Below are positions 53,371 through 61,585 of a stretch of 64,000 nucleotides of DNA, one piece after another; position 1 is the stretch's first letter; each line of letters begins with the position of its first letter. The stretch spans positions 124,001 through 188,000 of the forward strand of contig CAVQIB010000021.1 in the NCBI GenBank assembly GCA_963712435.1, in the 5' to 3' direction. Both the position numbers and the translations under genes were made by a program. The stretch is from Rhodoplanes sp963712435 (GTDB taxonomy: Bacteria; Pseudomonadota; Alphaproteobacteria; Rhizobiales; Xanthobacteraceae). Under the pieces are notes generated by a model. That model ran no database searches. It saw only the letters and a list, made by a program, of their open reading frames with translations, and was not told where the DNA came from.

Positions 53371-53472
53371 ACCCTCAGTGGTCATGCCCCGCGCATGCGG
53401 CGCGCATGCGGGGCATCCACTAATCACCGAAAAGCATTGTGCTTACTGGATCGCCCGCTTGCGCGGGCGGTG
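53371..53472. repeat. Dispersed intergenic repeat, copy 2
   Basis: Same unit as at 14321-14410: it starts ccctcagtggtcatgccc, then a GC hairpin (here enlarged by a doubled gcatgcgg word), catccactaatcac, spacer, ttactggatcgcccgc and a closing ttgcgcgggcgg. It sits 29 bases after the cckA stop, where it may serve as terminator. The orientation relative to the preceding gene is the same in both copies. Confidence 0.75.
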
Positions 53473-53570
53473 AGTTGGTCGATTCAAAGCCAGTTCATCA
53501 CGCTGTAGCCGCCCGCCGTCTTGCCGTTAAGCGGATTGAGCCTCGTCGAATCGCGTCGGAGTTGCAGGGC

Positions 53571-53780
53571 ATGTCCAATAAGGCTCCACCCGGCGACGAC
53601 GAGGAGGAGGACGAGAGCGACCGCCGAACCAACAATATCGTCATCGGCATGTTCGTCGCAGCCGTCATCGGCATCGGCATCTGGCTGGTCGACGCTCTCC
53701 TCGAGCAGCGGCGCCTGGACGACTGCGCCGCGCAGGGCCGACGCAACTGCGCGCCGGTTACGGCGCCATCCGCGCAATAG
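53571..53780 (+). CDS. Small single-pass membrane protein
   Basis: A 69-residue protein with an acidic, charged start (MSNKAPPGDDEEEDESDRRT), one hydrophobic helix (NIVIGMFVAAVIGIGIWLVDALL) and a short tail with two cysteines (DDCAAQGRRNCAPV). The tail motif CAAQGRRNC is common in short Bradyrhizobium proteins of unknown function. The ATG follows GTTGCAGGGC. Confidence 0.72.
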   Translation: MSNKAPPGDDEEEDESDRRTNNIVIGMFVAAVIGIGIWLVDALLEQRRLDDCAAQGRRNCAPVTAPSAQ

Positions 53781-53818
53781 CAGCCGGCGATCGACACGCC
53801 TGACGTGCGGCGCGTTCG

Positions 53819-54127
53819 CTAATTGAGCACCTGCACGGGCGGGCCATACAGCTTCCATTTGCGCGGATCATAGCCGCGGGGGAAATGACAGCGGAAAGCG
53901 ATGTAGTCCCCGAACCAGCGATGAGCGCTCGTGATCTGGGCGACCTTGTTGTAGCCGGCGCAATGAATGTCGGCGATCTGGTGGTAAATGAGATCGACCT
54001 GGGGCGACCACGCGATGATCCCGCCGGTGTCATTGCCTTCGAACTGCAACGTATCGAGAACGCCGGCTCCGCCAGGGCCGGTCATTAGCGGCAGCGACAA
54101 GACGACGGCAAAGGCGAGCCTGCGCAT
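53819..54127 (-). CDS. Small secreted hypothetical protein
   Basis: A 102-residue protein from ATG 54127: a signal peptide (MRRLAFAVVLSLPLMTGPGGAG) and a mature part VLDTLQFEGNDTGGIIAWSP, HQIADIHCAGYNKVAQITSAH and DYIAFRCHFPRGYDP. Two cysteines could form a disulfide. I do not know the family's role; similar short periplasmic proteins occur in Bradyrhizobium-type genomes. A longer frame upstream to 54292 lacks a plausible signal and is not preferred. Confidence 0.7.
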   Translation of the reverse strand: MRRLAFAVVLSLPLMTGPGGAGVLDTLQFEGNDTGGIIAWSPQVDLIYHQIADIHCAGYNKVAQITSAHRWFGDYIAFRCHFPRGYDPRKWKLYGPPVQVLN

Positions 54128-54413
54128 CGCGGGAACCTCGGTCCGGACCCTTCTCGTCTCCACCATTTCACAGAGGGGCGGGGCGCAGCAACCCAGGCGC
54201 GCCGAATTCTCCGGGCTGTCGTCCGGCGGCCACAGTGCTCGCAGCCAAGCCGGCAACGGACTGCTCGCGAGCTCGTGATCGAAAACACGCAAATCGGTGA
54301 AACCTTTTTCCGGGGGTCACGTTACTAACCGCCGGGTCGTCCACTCATCAACGGAAGCCGCTCCGAGGATGCGAGGCGACGATCGGCTATTTTTCTGTCT
54401 TTGCGGGGATTCG

Positions 54414-54941
54414 ATGAATTTTAGAAATGTGTTTGCTCGCTTTGCTTTGGCTCTGGGTCTTGCGAGTGTGCTCGCGCTCGGTCCCGCCGAGGCAGGAGTC
54501 CCGCCGAGCGCCAAGTCCTTTCTGACCACCATCTATCAAGCGTATCTCGGCAACTCTGCTCAGTCGGCGAAAGGGATAGCGCTGGCCGATGCGGAGGCGA
54601 TCCGCCGGTACTTCTCGCCCGGATTGGCCTCGCTCATTCTGGATGACACTGGGGCGACGAACCGGCCGGGCGCCGTGATCGTGGTGGGCAACGACCCCTT
54701 CGTCGGCCGCGAGAGCTGGGACATCACCGATCTTTCGGTCGACGTGAAGGAAACCGGCGCGAAGGCGATCGGCACCGTCAAGTTCAACAATTTCGGCAAA
54801 CCGGAGCAGGTCGTCGTGGAACTGCTCAAGGTCGGCGCGGACTGGCGCATCGCCGAGATCAAATGGGGGCCGCTGACCTTGCGGTCGATCTACCGTCGGA
54901 AGTGGCAGGCGGCTCTGGAACAGGGTCCCGCTTTGAAGTGA
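54414..54941 (+). CDS. Secreted DUF3828-like protein
   Basis: A 175-residue protein with a clear signal peptide (MNFRNVFARFALALGLASVLALGPAEAG). The mature domain starts PPSAKSFLTTIYQAYLGN and continues AEAIRRYFSPGLASLILDD, FVGRESWDITDLSVDVKETG, GTVKFNNFGKPEQVVVELLKVG and ADWRIAEIKWGPLTLRSIYRR. The FL..IY..Y and DWRI-DI patterns are those of the DUF3828/NTF2-like lipoprotein-type domains. Function unknown. Start chosen at ATG 54414 for the signal peptide; upstream codons lack conservation. Confidence 0.78.
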   Translation: MNFRNVFARFALALGLASVLALGPAEAGVPPSAKSFLTTIYQAYLGNSAQSAKGIALADAEAIRRYFSPGLASLILDDTGATNRPGAVIVVGNDPFVGRESWDITDLSVDVKETGAKAIGTVKFNNFGKPEQVVVELLKVGADWRIAEIKWGPLTLRSIYRRKWQAALEQGPALK

Positions 54942-54975
54942 GTGCCCTGTGCCCTGTAACGTACGGGCCGCGCCT

Positions 54976-55278
54976 TTAGCGCGGCCGCCGCGGCGCGATC
55001 CTGCGATAGGCGAGTGCGCGGCCGCGCCGATGTCCCGATTGCTCGTCGCCGACGCTGAACGAGGTGGCTAACGCCGCACAGGTGAAGAGGCCCGCCAGCG
55101 CCGCCCACAGGATGAGCGCCCCGCGCCCGTCCGCCGTCCCGAACAGCAACGCCGTCAGCTGCGGTCCTCCGGCAAGCGCCAGCGCGCCGACGAACACGAG
55201 CGCGAGCGCCACACCCACCGTCATCGGACCTGCAAACACGCGCGCCGCCTCGCGCGTCGGTGAATTCGACCGCTGCAT
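54976..55278 (-). CDS. Small two-helix membrane protein
   Basis: A 100-residue protein with two hydrophobic segments (MTVGVALALVFVGALALAGG and ALILWAALAGLFTCAALATSF) and a basic C-terminus (GHRRGRALAYRRIAPRRPR). No family recognised. Third-position GC preference and a plausible topology support it, but a chance reading frame in GC-rich DNA cannot be excluded. Confidence 0.5.
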   Translation of the reverse strand: MQRSNSPTREAARVFAGPMTVGVALALVFVGALALAGGPQLTALLFGTADGRGALILWAALAGLFTCAALATSFSVGDEQSGHRRGRALAYRRIAPRRPR

Positions 55279-55422
55279 TCGAACTCTCTCTGGCTATGTC
55301 GTGGACCTTCGCAAGCTCAACCGGGCGGCGACGCTGCGGTTCCGGCGCGGCGCGACCCTGCGACCTCTCGCCGAGCCGCGGCGGGACTCCTAGAAAGCGT
55401 GGCCTGCACAGGAGGCGAGGCG

Positions 55423-55830
55423 ATGGACATACGTCCCTGCGGAACGATTGCGTCGAAGCGGATGCCGGGAGACTGGTTCACCGGCACGGTATGGCAAGAC
55501 CCGATCATCGAGGCGCCGGAGCCGGCCCGGATCCGGGCGGCGTGGGTGCGGTTCGAGCCTTCGGCGCGGACCGCCTGGCATACCCACCCGCTCGGCCAAA
55601 CCCTCGTGATCGTCTCGGGAAGCGGGCGCGTGCAGAGCGCGGGCGGGCCGGTGCGCGAGGTGCGCGCCGGGGACGTCGTCTGGTTCGCGCCGGGCGAGAA
55701 GCACTGGCACGGGGCGGCGCCCGATATGGCGATGGAGCACCTCGCCATGCAGGAATCGCTCGACGGCCGGCCTGTGGACTGGATGGAGCACGTCACGGAC
55801 GCCGAGTACGGCTCGGCTCCGGAGCGCTAG
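55423..55830 (+). CDS. Single-domain cupin protein
   Basis: A 135-residue cupin. The start MDIRPCGTIASKRMPGDWFTG is followed by AWVRFEPSARTAWHTHPLGQTLVIVSGSG, cupin motif 1 with metal-ligand histidines, and GDVVWFAPGEKHWHGAAPDMAMEHLAM, motif 2. This W-F-T-G start and HTHPLGQ are typical of the small cupins related to YhhW-like dioxygenases and (R)-mandelonitrile-lyase-type cupins. The metal and substrate are unknown. GGAGGCGAGGCG stands before the ATG. It converges with the PEP carboxylase gene (25-base gap). Confidence 0.87.
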   Translation: MDIRPCGTIASKRMPGDWFTGTVWQDPIIEAPEPARIRAAWVRFEPSARTAWHTHPLGQTLVIVSGSGRVQSAGGPVREVRAGDVVWFAPGEKHWHGAAPDMAMEHLAMQESLDGRPVDWMEHVTDAEYGSAPER

Positions 55831-55855
55831 ACGACCGGGCGTGGCGAGCGGCGGA

Positions 55856-58588
55856 TCACCCCGTCGTCTTCTGCCCCATCGCGATCGCATTCACCGCGAG
55901 GAGGAGGGGGCTGAGCGCGCCTTCGTCCGGCTTCGCGCGCCAGGTCCTGAGCAGGCGCACCTGCTCGCGGTGCAGCCAGGCGAGGCCCTGCGCGCGTCGC
56001 TCCAGCGTGCGCAACAAGCGCGGACGGCGGTCGGCGGGGGAACTGCCGAGCAGCGCCGAAATCCCGTCGCGGGCGAGCTGGAATTCGTTGAGGATCCGCT
56101 CGATCATGGCGTCCCGGATCGCGCGGTCCTCGACCAGCGAGGCATACAGCTTCATGACGTCGGGGTCGGCCATCAGAAGGCTGGCCTCGACGTTCTGGAG
56201 GAGATAGGAGAGGAACGCCCAGCCGCCCAGCGCGTCGCGGAGCGCCTCCCAGTCGTCCGGCCGCTCGGTCCGCAGCCAGTCCAGTCCGTAGCCGACGCCG
56301 TACCAGCCGGGCAGGTGAAAGCGCGCCTGGCCCCAACTGAACACCCAGGGAATGGCGCGCAGGTCGGCGAGGGAAGGCTGATCGGTGCGGCGCGGCGGAC
56401 GCGAGCCGATGCGGCTCTGCTCGATCGCGTCGATCGGCGTCGCCTGGCGGAAGAAGTCGACGAACCCGTCTGCCTCCACCAAGGCGCGATAGGCCGAGAA
56501 GCTGCGTCCGACCACCTCCTCCCAGACCGGCGTCAGCGGGTGCGGCTGCGCCTCGCCGGACTGGTGCAGCAGCGACGTGCGGGCGACGCCGGCGAGCAGC
56601 CGTTCGAGATGGAACGTCGCGGTGACGCGGTTGGCGTATTTCTGCGCGATCACCTCGCCCTGTTCGGTCACGCGCATCCGGCCGCTCAGCGATCCGCAGG
56701 GCAGGGCGTCGAGGAACACATGCATCGGGCCGGCGCCGCGGCCGATCGTGCCGCCGCGGCCGTGGAAGAACTCCAGCCGGACGCCGCGCTTGCGTCCCAC
56801 CCGGGCAAGCCGCGCCTCCGCCTCGTGCAGGCCCCAGTGGCTGGCGAGTATCCCGCCGTCCTTGTTGCTGTCGCTATAGCCGAGCATCACGATGAACTCG
56901 CGCGTCGGCCGGCGGTCGCGGCGGCGGATGTGGTCGAGCGTGCGCTGGGTCACGGGATGCGCGAGGAAGCCGTCGAGGATCGCTTCGCTCGCGTCCAGAT
57001 CGCGGATGGTCTCGAATAGCGGTGCGACCATCAGTTCGCACGCCGCGCCGTCCGGGGTGTCGACGAGCAGCCCCCCTTCGCGCGCGAGCAGGTAGACGGC
57101 AAGCAGGTCGGACACGCCGCGGGTCATGCTGACGATGAACGGGCCGAGTCCCGCCGGACCGTATTGCAGGATGTGCGTCGCGCAGCGCGCGGAAGAGCGC
57201 GCACAGTCGCCGCCGCTTCGTCGGACGAGCCGCGTGTGCGTGCCGGTGAAGGGGCGCGGGGTCCGCAGCTCGCGGTTGAGGAACGCCAGCTTTTCCTCTT
57301 CGCTCCAGCATTCGTAGTCGGTCCGCTCCACGCCCGCCGCGCCCAGCAGGCCGGCAATGGCGCGGTCGTGATAGGCGCTGTTCTGGCGGATATCGAGCGC
57401 GCGCGAGGTGGAATCCGAAGGTCGCGCACCTGCGCCGCAAGCGGCCGCACGTCGGCATCGGCGCCATGCGGCGCGCCGGCGTCGCGCAGCGCGTCTTCGA
57501 GAACGCGCAGGTCGGAAACCAGCCGATCGGGCGACTCGTATCCGTCCGCCCGCGCCGGTTCCGTCTTCCGTGCGGTCCAGCCGGGCAATCATCAGGTTGA
57601 CATATTGCCGCCATGGCTCGTCGGGATTTCGCTCGAGCGCGGGGCGGCTGGCGTCACCCAACAGGGCGACCAGCGCGTCGATGTTCTCCCGCAAGGCGGC
57701 CGGAAGCGACTCCGGACCCTTGGGCCAGGCTCAGGCGCGCCGCGAGTTGCACGAGGCGTGACTTCAGGAGGCGAAGCGCCCCCGAGCGCAGCCGGTCGAG
57801 CATTCGCGCGGTGACCTCGGGCGTGACGAAGGGATGCCCGTCGCGATCGCCGCCCACCCAGGTCCCGAAGCCGAGCCGCGGCAAGGGCGGCGGCTCCGAA
57901 CCGAAGCTCACCCGCCAGGACTGCTGGAAGCGCAGGTCGAGCAGCTCGACGACGTCCGGGAAGACGGTCTCGAGGTAATGGAGAACATTGCGGATTTCGC
58001 TCCCACGTCGGGCCGTTCGAGCTAGATCTCGCCGGTGCGCCACAGCCGTTCGATCGCCGCTTTCATGCGCCGCTCGAAGATGGCGAACTCGATATCGGTG
58101 AACATGCGGTTCTCCCGTTCGACCAGGAGCAGGTACATCGCCCGGTGATGTTCCAGCACCGTGGCGCGCTTGGCCTCGGTCGGATGGGCGGTCAGCACCG
58201 CTTCGCACGAGACCCGATCGAGCGCGGCGCGCACCTCGCCTTCCGAATAGCCGCGCGATGCGAGGTCCGCGAGATTGTAGCGCCACAGGCCGGGCTCGTT
58301 CTCGCGCCGCGGGCCCTCGGGGCGCCGGCGCACCTGGTTCGCCGTGTTCTCCTCGACGATGTTGAGGAGCTGGAAGGCGATCGAGAGCGCCTGGCAGCAT
58401 TGGACCGGACTAGCCTGCAAAACATCCGCGGGCGCGGCGGCGGCCGCAGGGGCGAAGCGCCGGCGGATGAACTCGGCGACATCCGCGGCGCGATCCTCTT
58501 CCAGCACCTGACAGAACAATCCCAGCAGGTAATCGAAGTCGGCCGACCATTTGGCGATTTCGTCTCGGATCAAGGCGGCGCGATCCAT
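55856..58588 (-). CDS. ppc: Phosphoenolpyruvate carboxylase, divergent type; frameshifts and one in-frame TAG
   Basis: Carboxylates PEP to oxaloacetate, filling the TCA cycle. The N-terminus MDRAALIRDEIAKWSADFDYL leads to CEAVLTAHPTEAKRATVLEHHR (catalytic His region). An in-frame TAG is at 58024-58022 (TGEI-LERPDV). Then come GGDRDGHPFVTPEVTARML, ALDIRQNSAYHDRAI, FIVMLGYSDSNKDGGIL, FFHGRGGTIGRGAGPMHVFLDA (catalytic Gly/Arg loop), RVTEQGEVIAQKYANRVT and PWVFSWGQARFHLPGWYGVG. It ends GQKTTG where most PEPCs end RNTG. Base shifts near 57985, 57720, 57560, 57420 and 57180 break it into three frames. Corrected length is about 905 residues. The QKYANR stretch differs from Escherichia coli PEPC and points to a separate subfamily. 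Confidence 0.88.
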
Positions 58589-58861
58589 CGGGCGAATATC
58601 CTCACGGAGCAAGCGATCAGTCTCGAGCGCGCGCGCTTGGTTTAGCGGCGTGGCCCCGCGCTAAACTCGCCGCGTTGGCGACGCAGATCAAGCTCACGCA
58701 AATCGGGACTGCCCGCCCCATCACCACATCGTCAGCCCGTGCGGCGTCGCCTATGGCGTGATCGTGATTCGCGCAAAGATGCGAGGCGGGTCGGGACATG
58801 GTCAAATACGCCCCGAAATGGAACAGCGCGGATGCGGGATCGCCCAACGAAGGAAGCGCCA

Positions 58862-59521
58862 ATGACCATGGTGAAATGTCTTACGAGAGCCGGCTCGGCC
58901 ATGCTTGCGATCGCGCTGGCCGCCAGCCCCCTGACGCACGTCGCTCGGGCGCAAACGATCATCGAGGACTGGTCGAACGTGAAGGCGCCATCGCCGCCGG
59001 AGCTCAAACCGGTCACGTTGGATCCGAAGACGACGGCGCTGCTCCTGCTCGATTTCGGCAAGCAGAATTGCGGCGCCCGGCCGCGCTGTGTCGCCAGCCT
59101 GCCGCAGGTGGAGAAGCTCGCGGCCGCGGCGCGGGCCAAGAACGTGCTCGTGGTCCACAGCCTGTTCGGGCAGGCGACCGCCGCCGACCTTTTCAAGGAA
59201 GTCGCGCCGCAAGGCGACGAGCAGTTCGTCAAGTCCGGCGCCAACAAGTTCCTCCGCACCGATCTCGAAAAGATCCTCAAGGACAAGGGCATCACGACGG
59301 TGATCGTGACGGGGACGGCGGCACACGGCGCCGTGCTCAATACCGCCGCAGCGGCGGCGCTCCTGGGGCTGAAGGTCGTTCTGCCCGTCGACGGCGTCTC
59401 GGCTGAAAACACATATGCGGAGCAATACACCGCCTGGCATCTCGCAAACGCGCCGGGCGGCATCGCTCCGCAGGTGACGATCACCAAGAGCGACATGATC
59501 CAGTTCGGATCGGCAAGTTGA
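58862..59521 (+). CDS. Secreted isochorismatase-like protein lacking the catalytic cysteine
   Basis: A 219-residue protein with a signal peptide (MTMVKCLTRAGSAMLAIALA to HVARA). The isochorismatase (cysteine hydrolase) fold is evident: TTALLLLDFGKQNC holds the catalytic aspartate, FVKSGANKFLRTDLEKIL the lysine, and TTVIVTGTAAHGAVLNTAAAAALLGLKVVLPVDGVSA is the active-site strand. In active members that strand carries a cysteine (N-V-C-V pattern); here the aligned residue is alanine (HGAV). It may therefore bind rather than cleave its ligand. AAGGAAGCGCC precedes the ATG. The next gene, a GlcG/HbpS protein, is 32 bases downstream, so both are probably co-transcribed and periplasmic. Confidence 0.85.
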   Translation: MTMVKCLTRAGSAMLAIALAASPLTHVARAQTIIEDWSNVKAPSPPELKPVTLDPKTTALLLLDFGKQNCGARPRCVASLPQVEKLAAAARAKNVLVVHSLFGQATAADLFKEVAPQGDEQFVKSGANKFLRTDLEKILKDKGITTVIVTGTAAHGAVLNTAAAAALLGLKVVLPVDGVSAENTYAEQYTAWHLANAPGGIAPQVTITKSDMIQFGSAS

Positions 59522-59553
59522 AACGTCAGCCGTCGCAAGGAGGAAGCGAAGCG

Positions 59554-60072
59554 ATGCGCGATGCATTCCAGCTCAGGGCTATGCTTGTGGCCGCGGGGGT
59601 CGCGGCCGCAGGCGTCGCGGCTTTGTCGAGCCCCGTCGCCGCGCAAGGCGTGGTCACGGTGAAAGACATGTCGCTCGGGCTTGCCCAGGCGATCGCACAG
59701 GGCGTCGTCGACCAGTGCCGCAAGGACGGGTTCCGCGTCACCGCAACGGTGATGAACCGGGCCGGACAGGTTGTCGTCGTGCTGCGCGACGATGGCACCT
59801 CGCCCCATACCGTCGACACCAGCCGGCGCAAGGCCTACACGGCCTTGGCCCTGCGCCGTTCGACCACCGATCTTGGCCAGTTCATTGCAAGCAATCCCGG
59901 CGCGGCGGGGCTCAAGGATATCAGCGGCGTCATCGTCCTCGGCGGCGGGCTGCCGGTCCGCGTCGGCAATGAGGCGATCGGATCGGTCGGCGTCGGCGGC
60001 GCGCCGAGCGGCGATCGCGACGAGGCTTGCGCCAAGGCCGCGCTCGATCAGGTCGCCGATCAGTTGAAATAG
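59554..60072 (+). CDS. Secreted GlcG/HbpS-family protein, copy 2
   Basis: A 172-residue protein with a signal peptide (LRAMLVAAGVAAAGVAALSSPVAA). The mature GlcG/HbpS domain reads VKDMSLGLAQAIAQGVVDQCRKDG, FRVTATVMNRAGQVVVVLRD, RRKAYTALALRRSTTDL, DISGVIVLGGGLPVRVGNE and IGSVGVGGAPSGDRDEACAKAALDQV. It shares layout with the copy at 36762-37262. The start ATG 59554 is supported by AAGGAGGAAGCGAAGCG. It follows the isochorismatase-like gene by 32 bases. Ligand unknown; haem or a small hydroxy acid are family options. Confidence 0.87.
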   Translation: MRDAFQLRAMLVAAGVAAAGVAALSSPVAAQGVVTVKDMSLGLAQAIAQGVVDQCRKDGFRVTATVMNRAGQVVVVLRDDGTSPHTVDTSRRKAYTALALRRSTTDLGQFIASNPGAAGLKDISGVIVLGGGLPVRVGNEAIGSVGVGGAPSGDRDEACAKAALDQVADQLK

Positions 60073-60477
60073 GCGATAGGGCGACGCGAGCCATCGACTT
60101 GCGTCGGCGCACGGGTGAGCAGGCGCCGAGAGCGCCGCCTGTTCCGGGCTGTGCGCGCGGCGTCCCGCCGAGCGCGTGAAATCCTGTTTCCGTTAATCGC
60201 CTGTCGGTGTCGCAACGAAAGAGTGACTCCCATTCGCGCGGCGTCGGCGTACAATACCGCGCTTGCCTCGTCAGAGGGGAGTAGCCTCACCGGACGGTCG
60301 TCAGCCCGAGAGAGCTTTCTCCGGCCGTTCGGCAGCGCGTTCAGCGTTGCAGCGAGACCTTTGCCCAGGAACGCAGCCGCGAGGAGCGGCCGGAGGATCG
60401 TGCGCGGTCTGCCGGCGGCCCGTCGCGCTACTCGAAATGGCCTGAGAGAGGTCGGGGCGCACCCGCAGGAGGACAGC
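60073..60477. other. Intergenic region, no gene recognised
   Basis: 405 bases. A reading frame in phase with the following gene extends back to 60115 but is Arg-rich and shows no motif, and the good ribosome binding site (GCAGGAGGACAGC) is at 60464-60477, so translation starts at 60478. No clear promoter or terminator seen. Confidence 0.4.
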
Positions 60478-61302
60478 ATGACCGTCATCGCGATGACTCG
60501 GGAAATGGGAAGCGGCAGCAGGGACGTCGCGCTGCGCGTGTCCGAGAAACTCGGGCTGAAGCTGATTCTGCATGAGTTGGTCGAACATGACTTGGCCGAG
60601 CAGATGCAAGTGCGCGAGAGCGACATCCACCATCGCCTCGAAGGTGGCGACTCGCTGCTCGAACGCTGGCAGATCGGCAGCAGGAAGCTCGCGAGCTATG
60701 TGGCGGAAGAGGTCTACGAACTCGCCCAGAAGGGGAATGTTCTGATCCGCGGCTGGGGCGCTTGCGTCATCCTGAGCAAGGTGCCGCATGTCGTTCGAGT
60801 TCGCGTCTGCGCCCCCATCGAGGTGCGGGAAAACTCGGTGATGAGCAGAACCGGCGTCGACCGGGTCGCCGCGCGCGCCGAAATCGAGCGCAACGACGCC
60901 GCGCATGAGCGCATGTTGCGGGTCACCTGCGGAGTCGAGCGCGAGGATGCGCTGCTTTATGACGTCGTGCTCAACACCGGCCGTGTGTCGATCGACACCT
61001 GCGTGAAGGTCATATGCGACCTCGTCGAACGTCCGGAGTACCGCGAAACCGACCTGTCGCGCTCGTTCCTGGACGACATCGTTCTGGAGGCGCGCCTGCG
61101 CACCAAGCTGCGCGAGCGCTTCACCCTTGGAACCGGCGTCAGCTGGCTCGAGGCGAAGGTCACGGACGGGCGCGTTTTGCTTACCGGCACGGCTGTCCAC
61201 AAGGCGCTGGCGGCCGAGGCCGCCGACATCGTGACCAAAACGGAAGGGGTCAAGGCGCTCGACAACCATATCCAGGTCGTTCGCGGCCCGCACCCTCTGT
61301 AG
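60478..61302 (+). CDS. Cytidylate-kinase-like protein fused to a BON domain
   Basis: A 274-residue protein. Residues 1-185 resemble the Cytidylate_kin2 family: MTVIAMTREMGSGSRDVALRVSEKLG in place of the P-loop, LILHELVEHDLAEQM, GNVLIRGWGACVILSKVPHVVRVRVCAPIEVR, the lid-like RIEL/SRTG region MSRTGVDRVAARAEIERNDAAHERML, and LYDVVLNTGRVSIDTCVKVICDL. Residues 195-270 form a BON domain: DIVLEARLRTKLRERF, WLEAKVTDGRVLLTGTAVHKALAAEA and VTKTEGVKALDNHIQVV. The loop MGSGS keeps the glycine/serine feature but lacks the P-loop lysine, so kinase activity is uncertain. BON domains bind phospholipids or partner proteins. Monocistronic. Confidence 0.85.
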   Translation: MTVIAMTREMGSGSRDVALRVSEKLGLKLILHELVEHDLAEQMQVRESDIHHRLEGGDSLLERWQIGSRKLASYVAEEVYELAQKGNVLIRGWGACVILSKVPHVVRVRVCAPIEVRENSVMSRTGVDRVAARAEIERNDAAHERMLRVTCGVEREDALLYDVVLNTGRVSIDTCVKVICDLVERPEYRETDLSRSFLDDIVLEARLRTKLRERFTLGTGVSWLEAKVTDGRVLLTGTAVHKALAAEAADIVTKTEGVKALDNHIQVVRGPHPL

Positions 61303-61585
61303 GGCGGCCCGCCTCGCCCCCGCTCCTTCGCCGACATTCGTGTCGAGGCCCGGTTGCGCCGAAGCGCCGGCACGTCGGCGCCCGCCGGTCTCGGGTTGTT
61401 AACGGTTGTTCAGCCAAAGACTTAGCGGCGGCTATTTGTCTGTCGCCGCGGCTGCTCGCCCAACTAACGACAAATTGACCGGGCTTTTTCCCACCATGCA
61501 ACGCGACCTGCCTGTCGAACGACGGCTGGTCCGGCCCTTCGGCCGCTCGCAGAGCGACGGTTGCATCGTTCAACTTGGGGGACCA

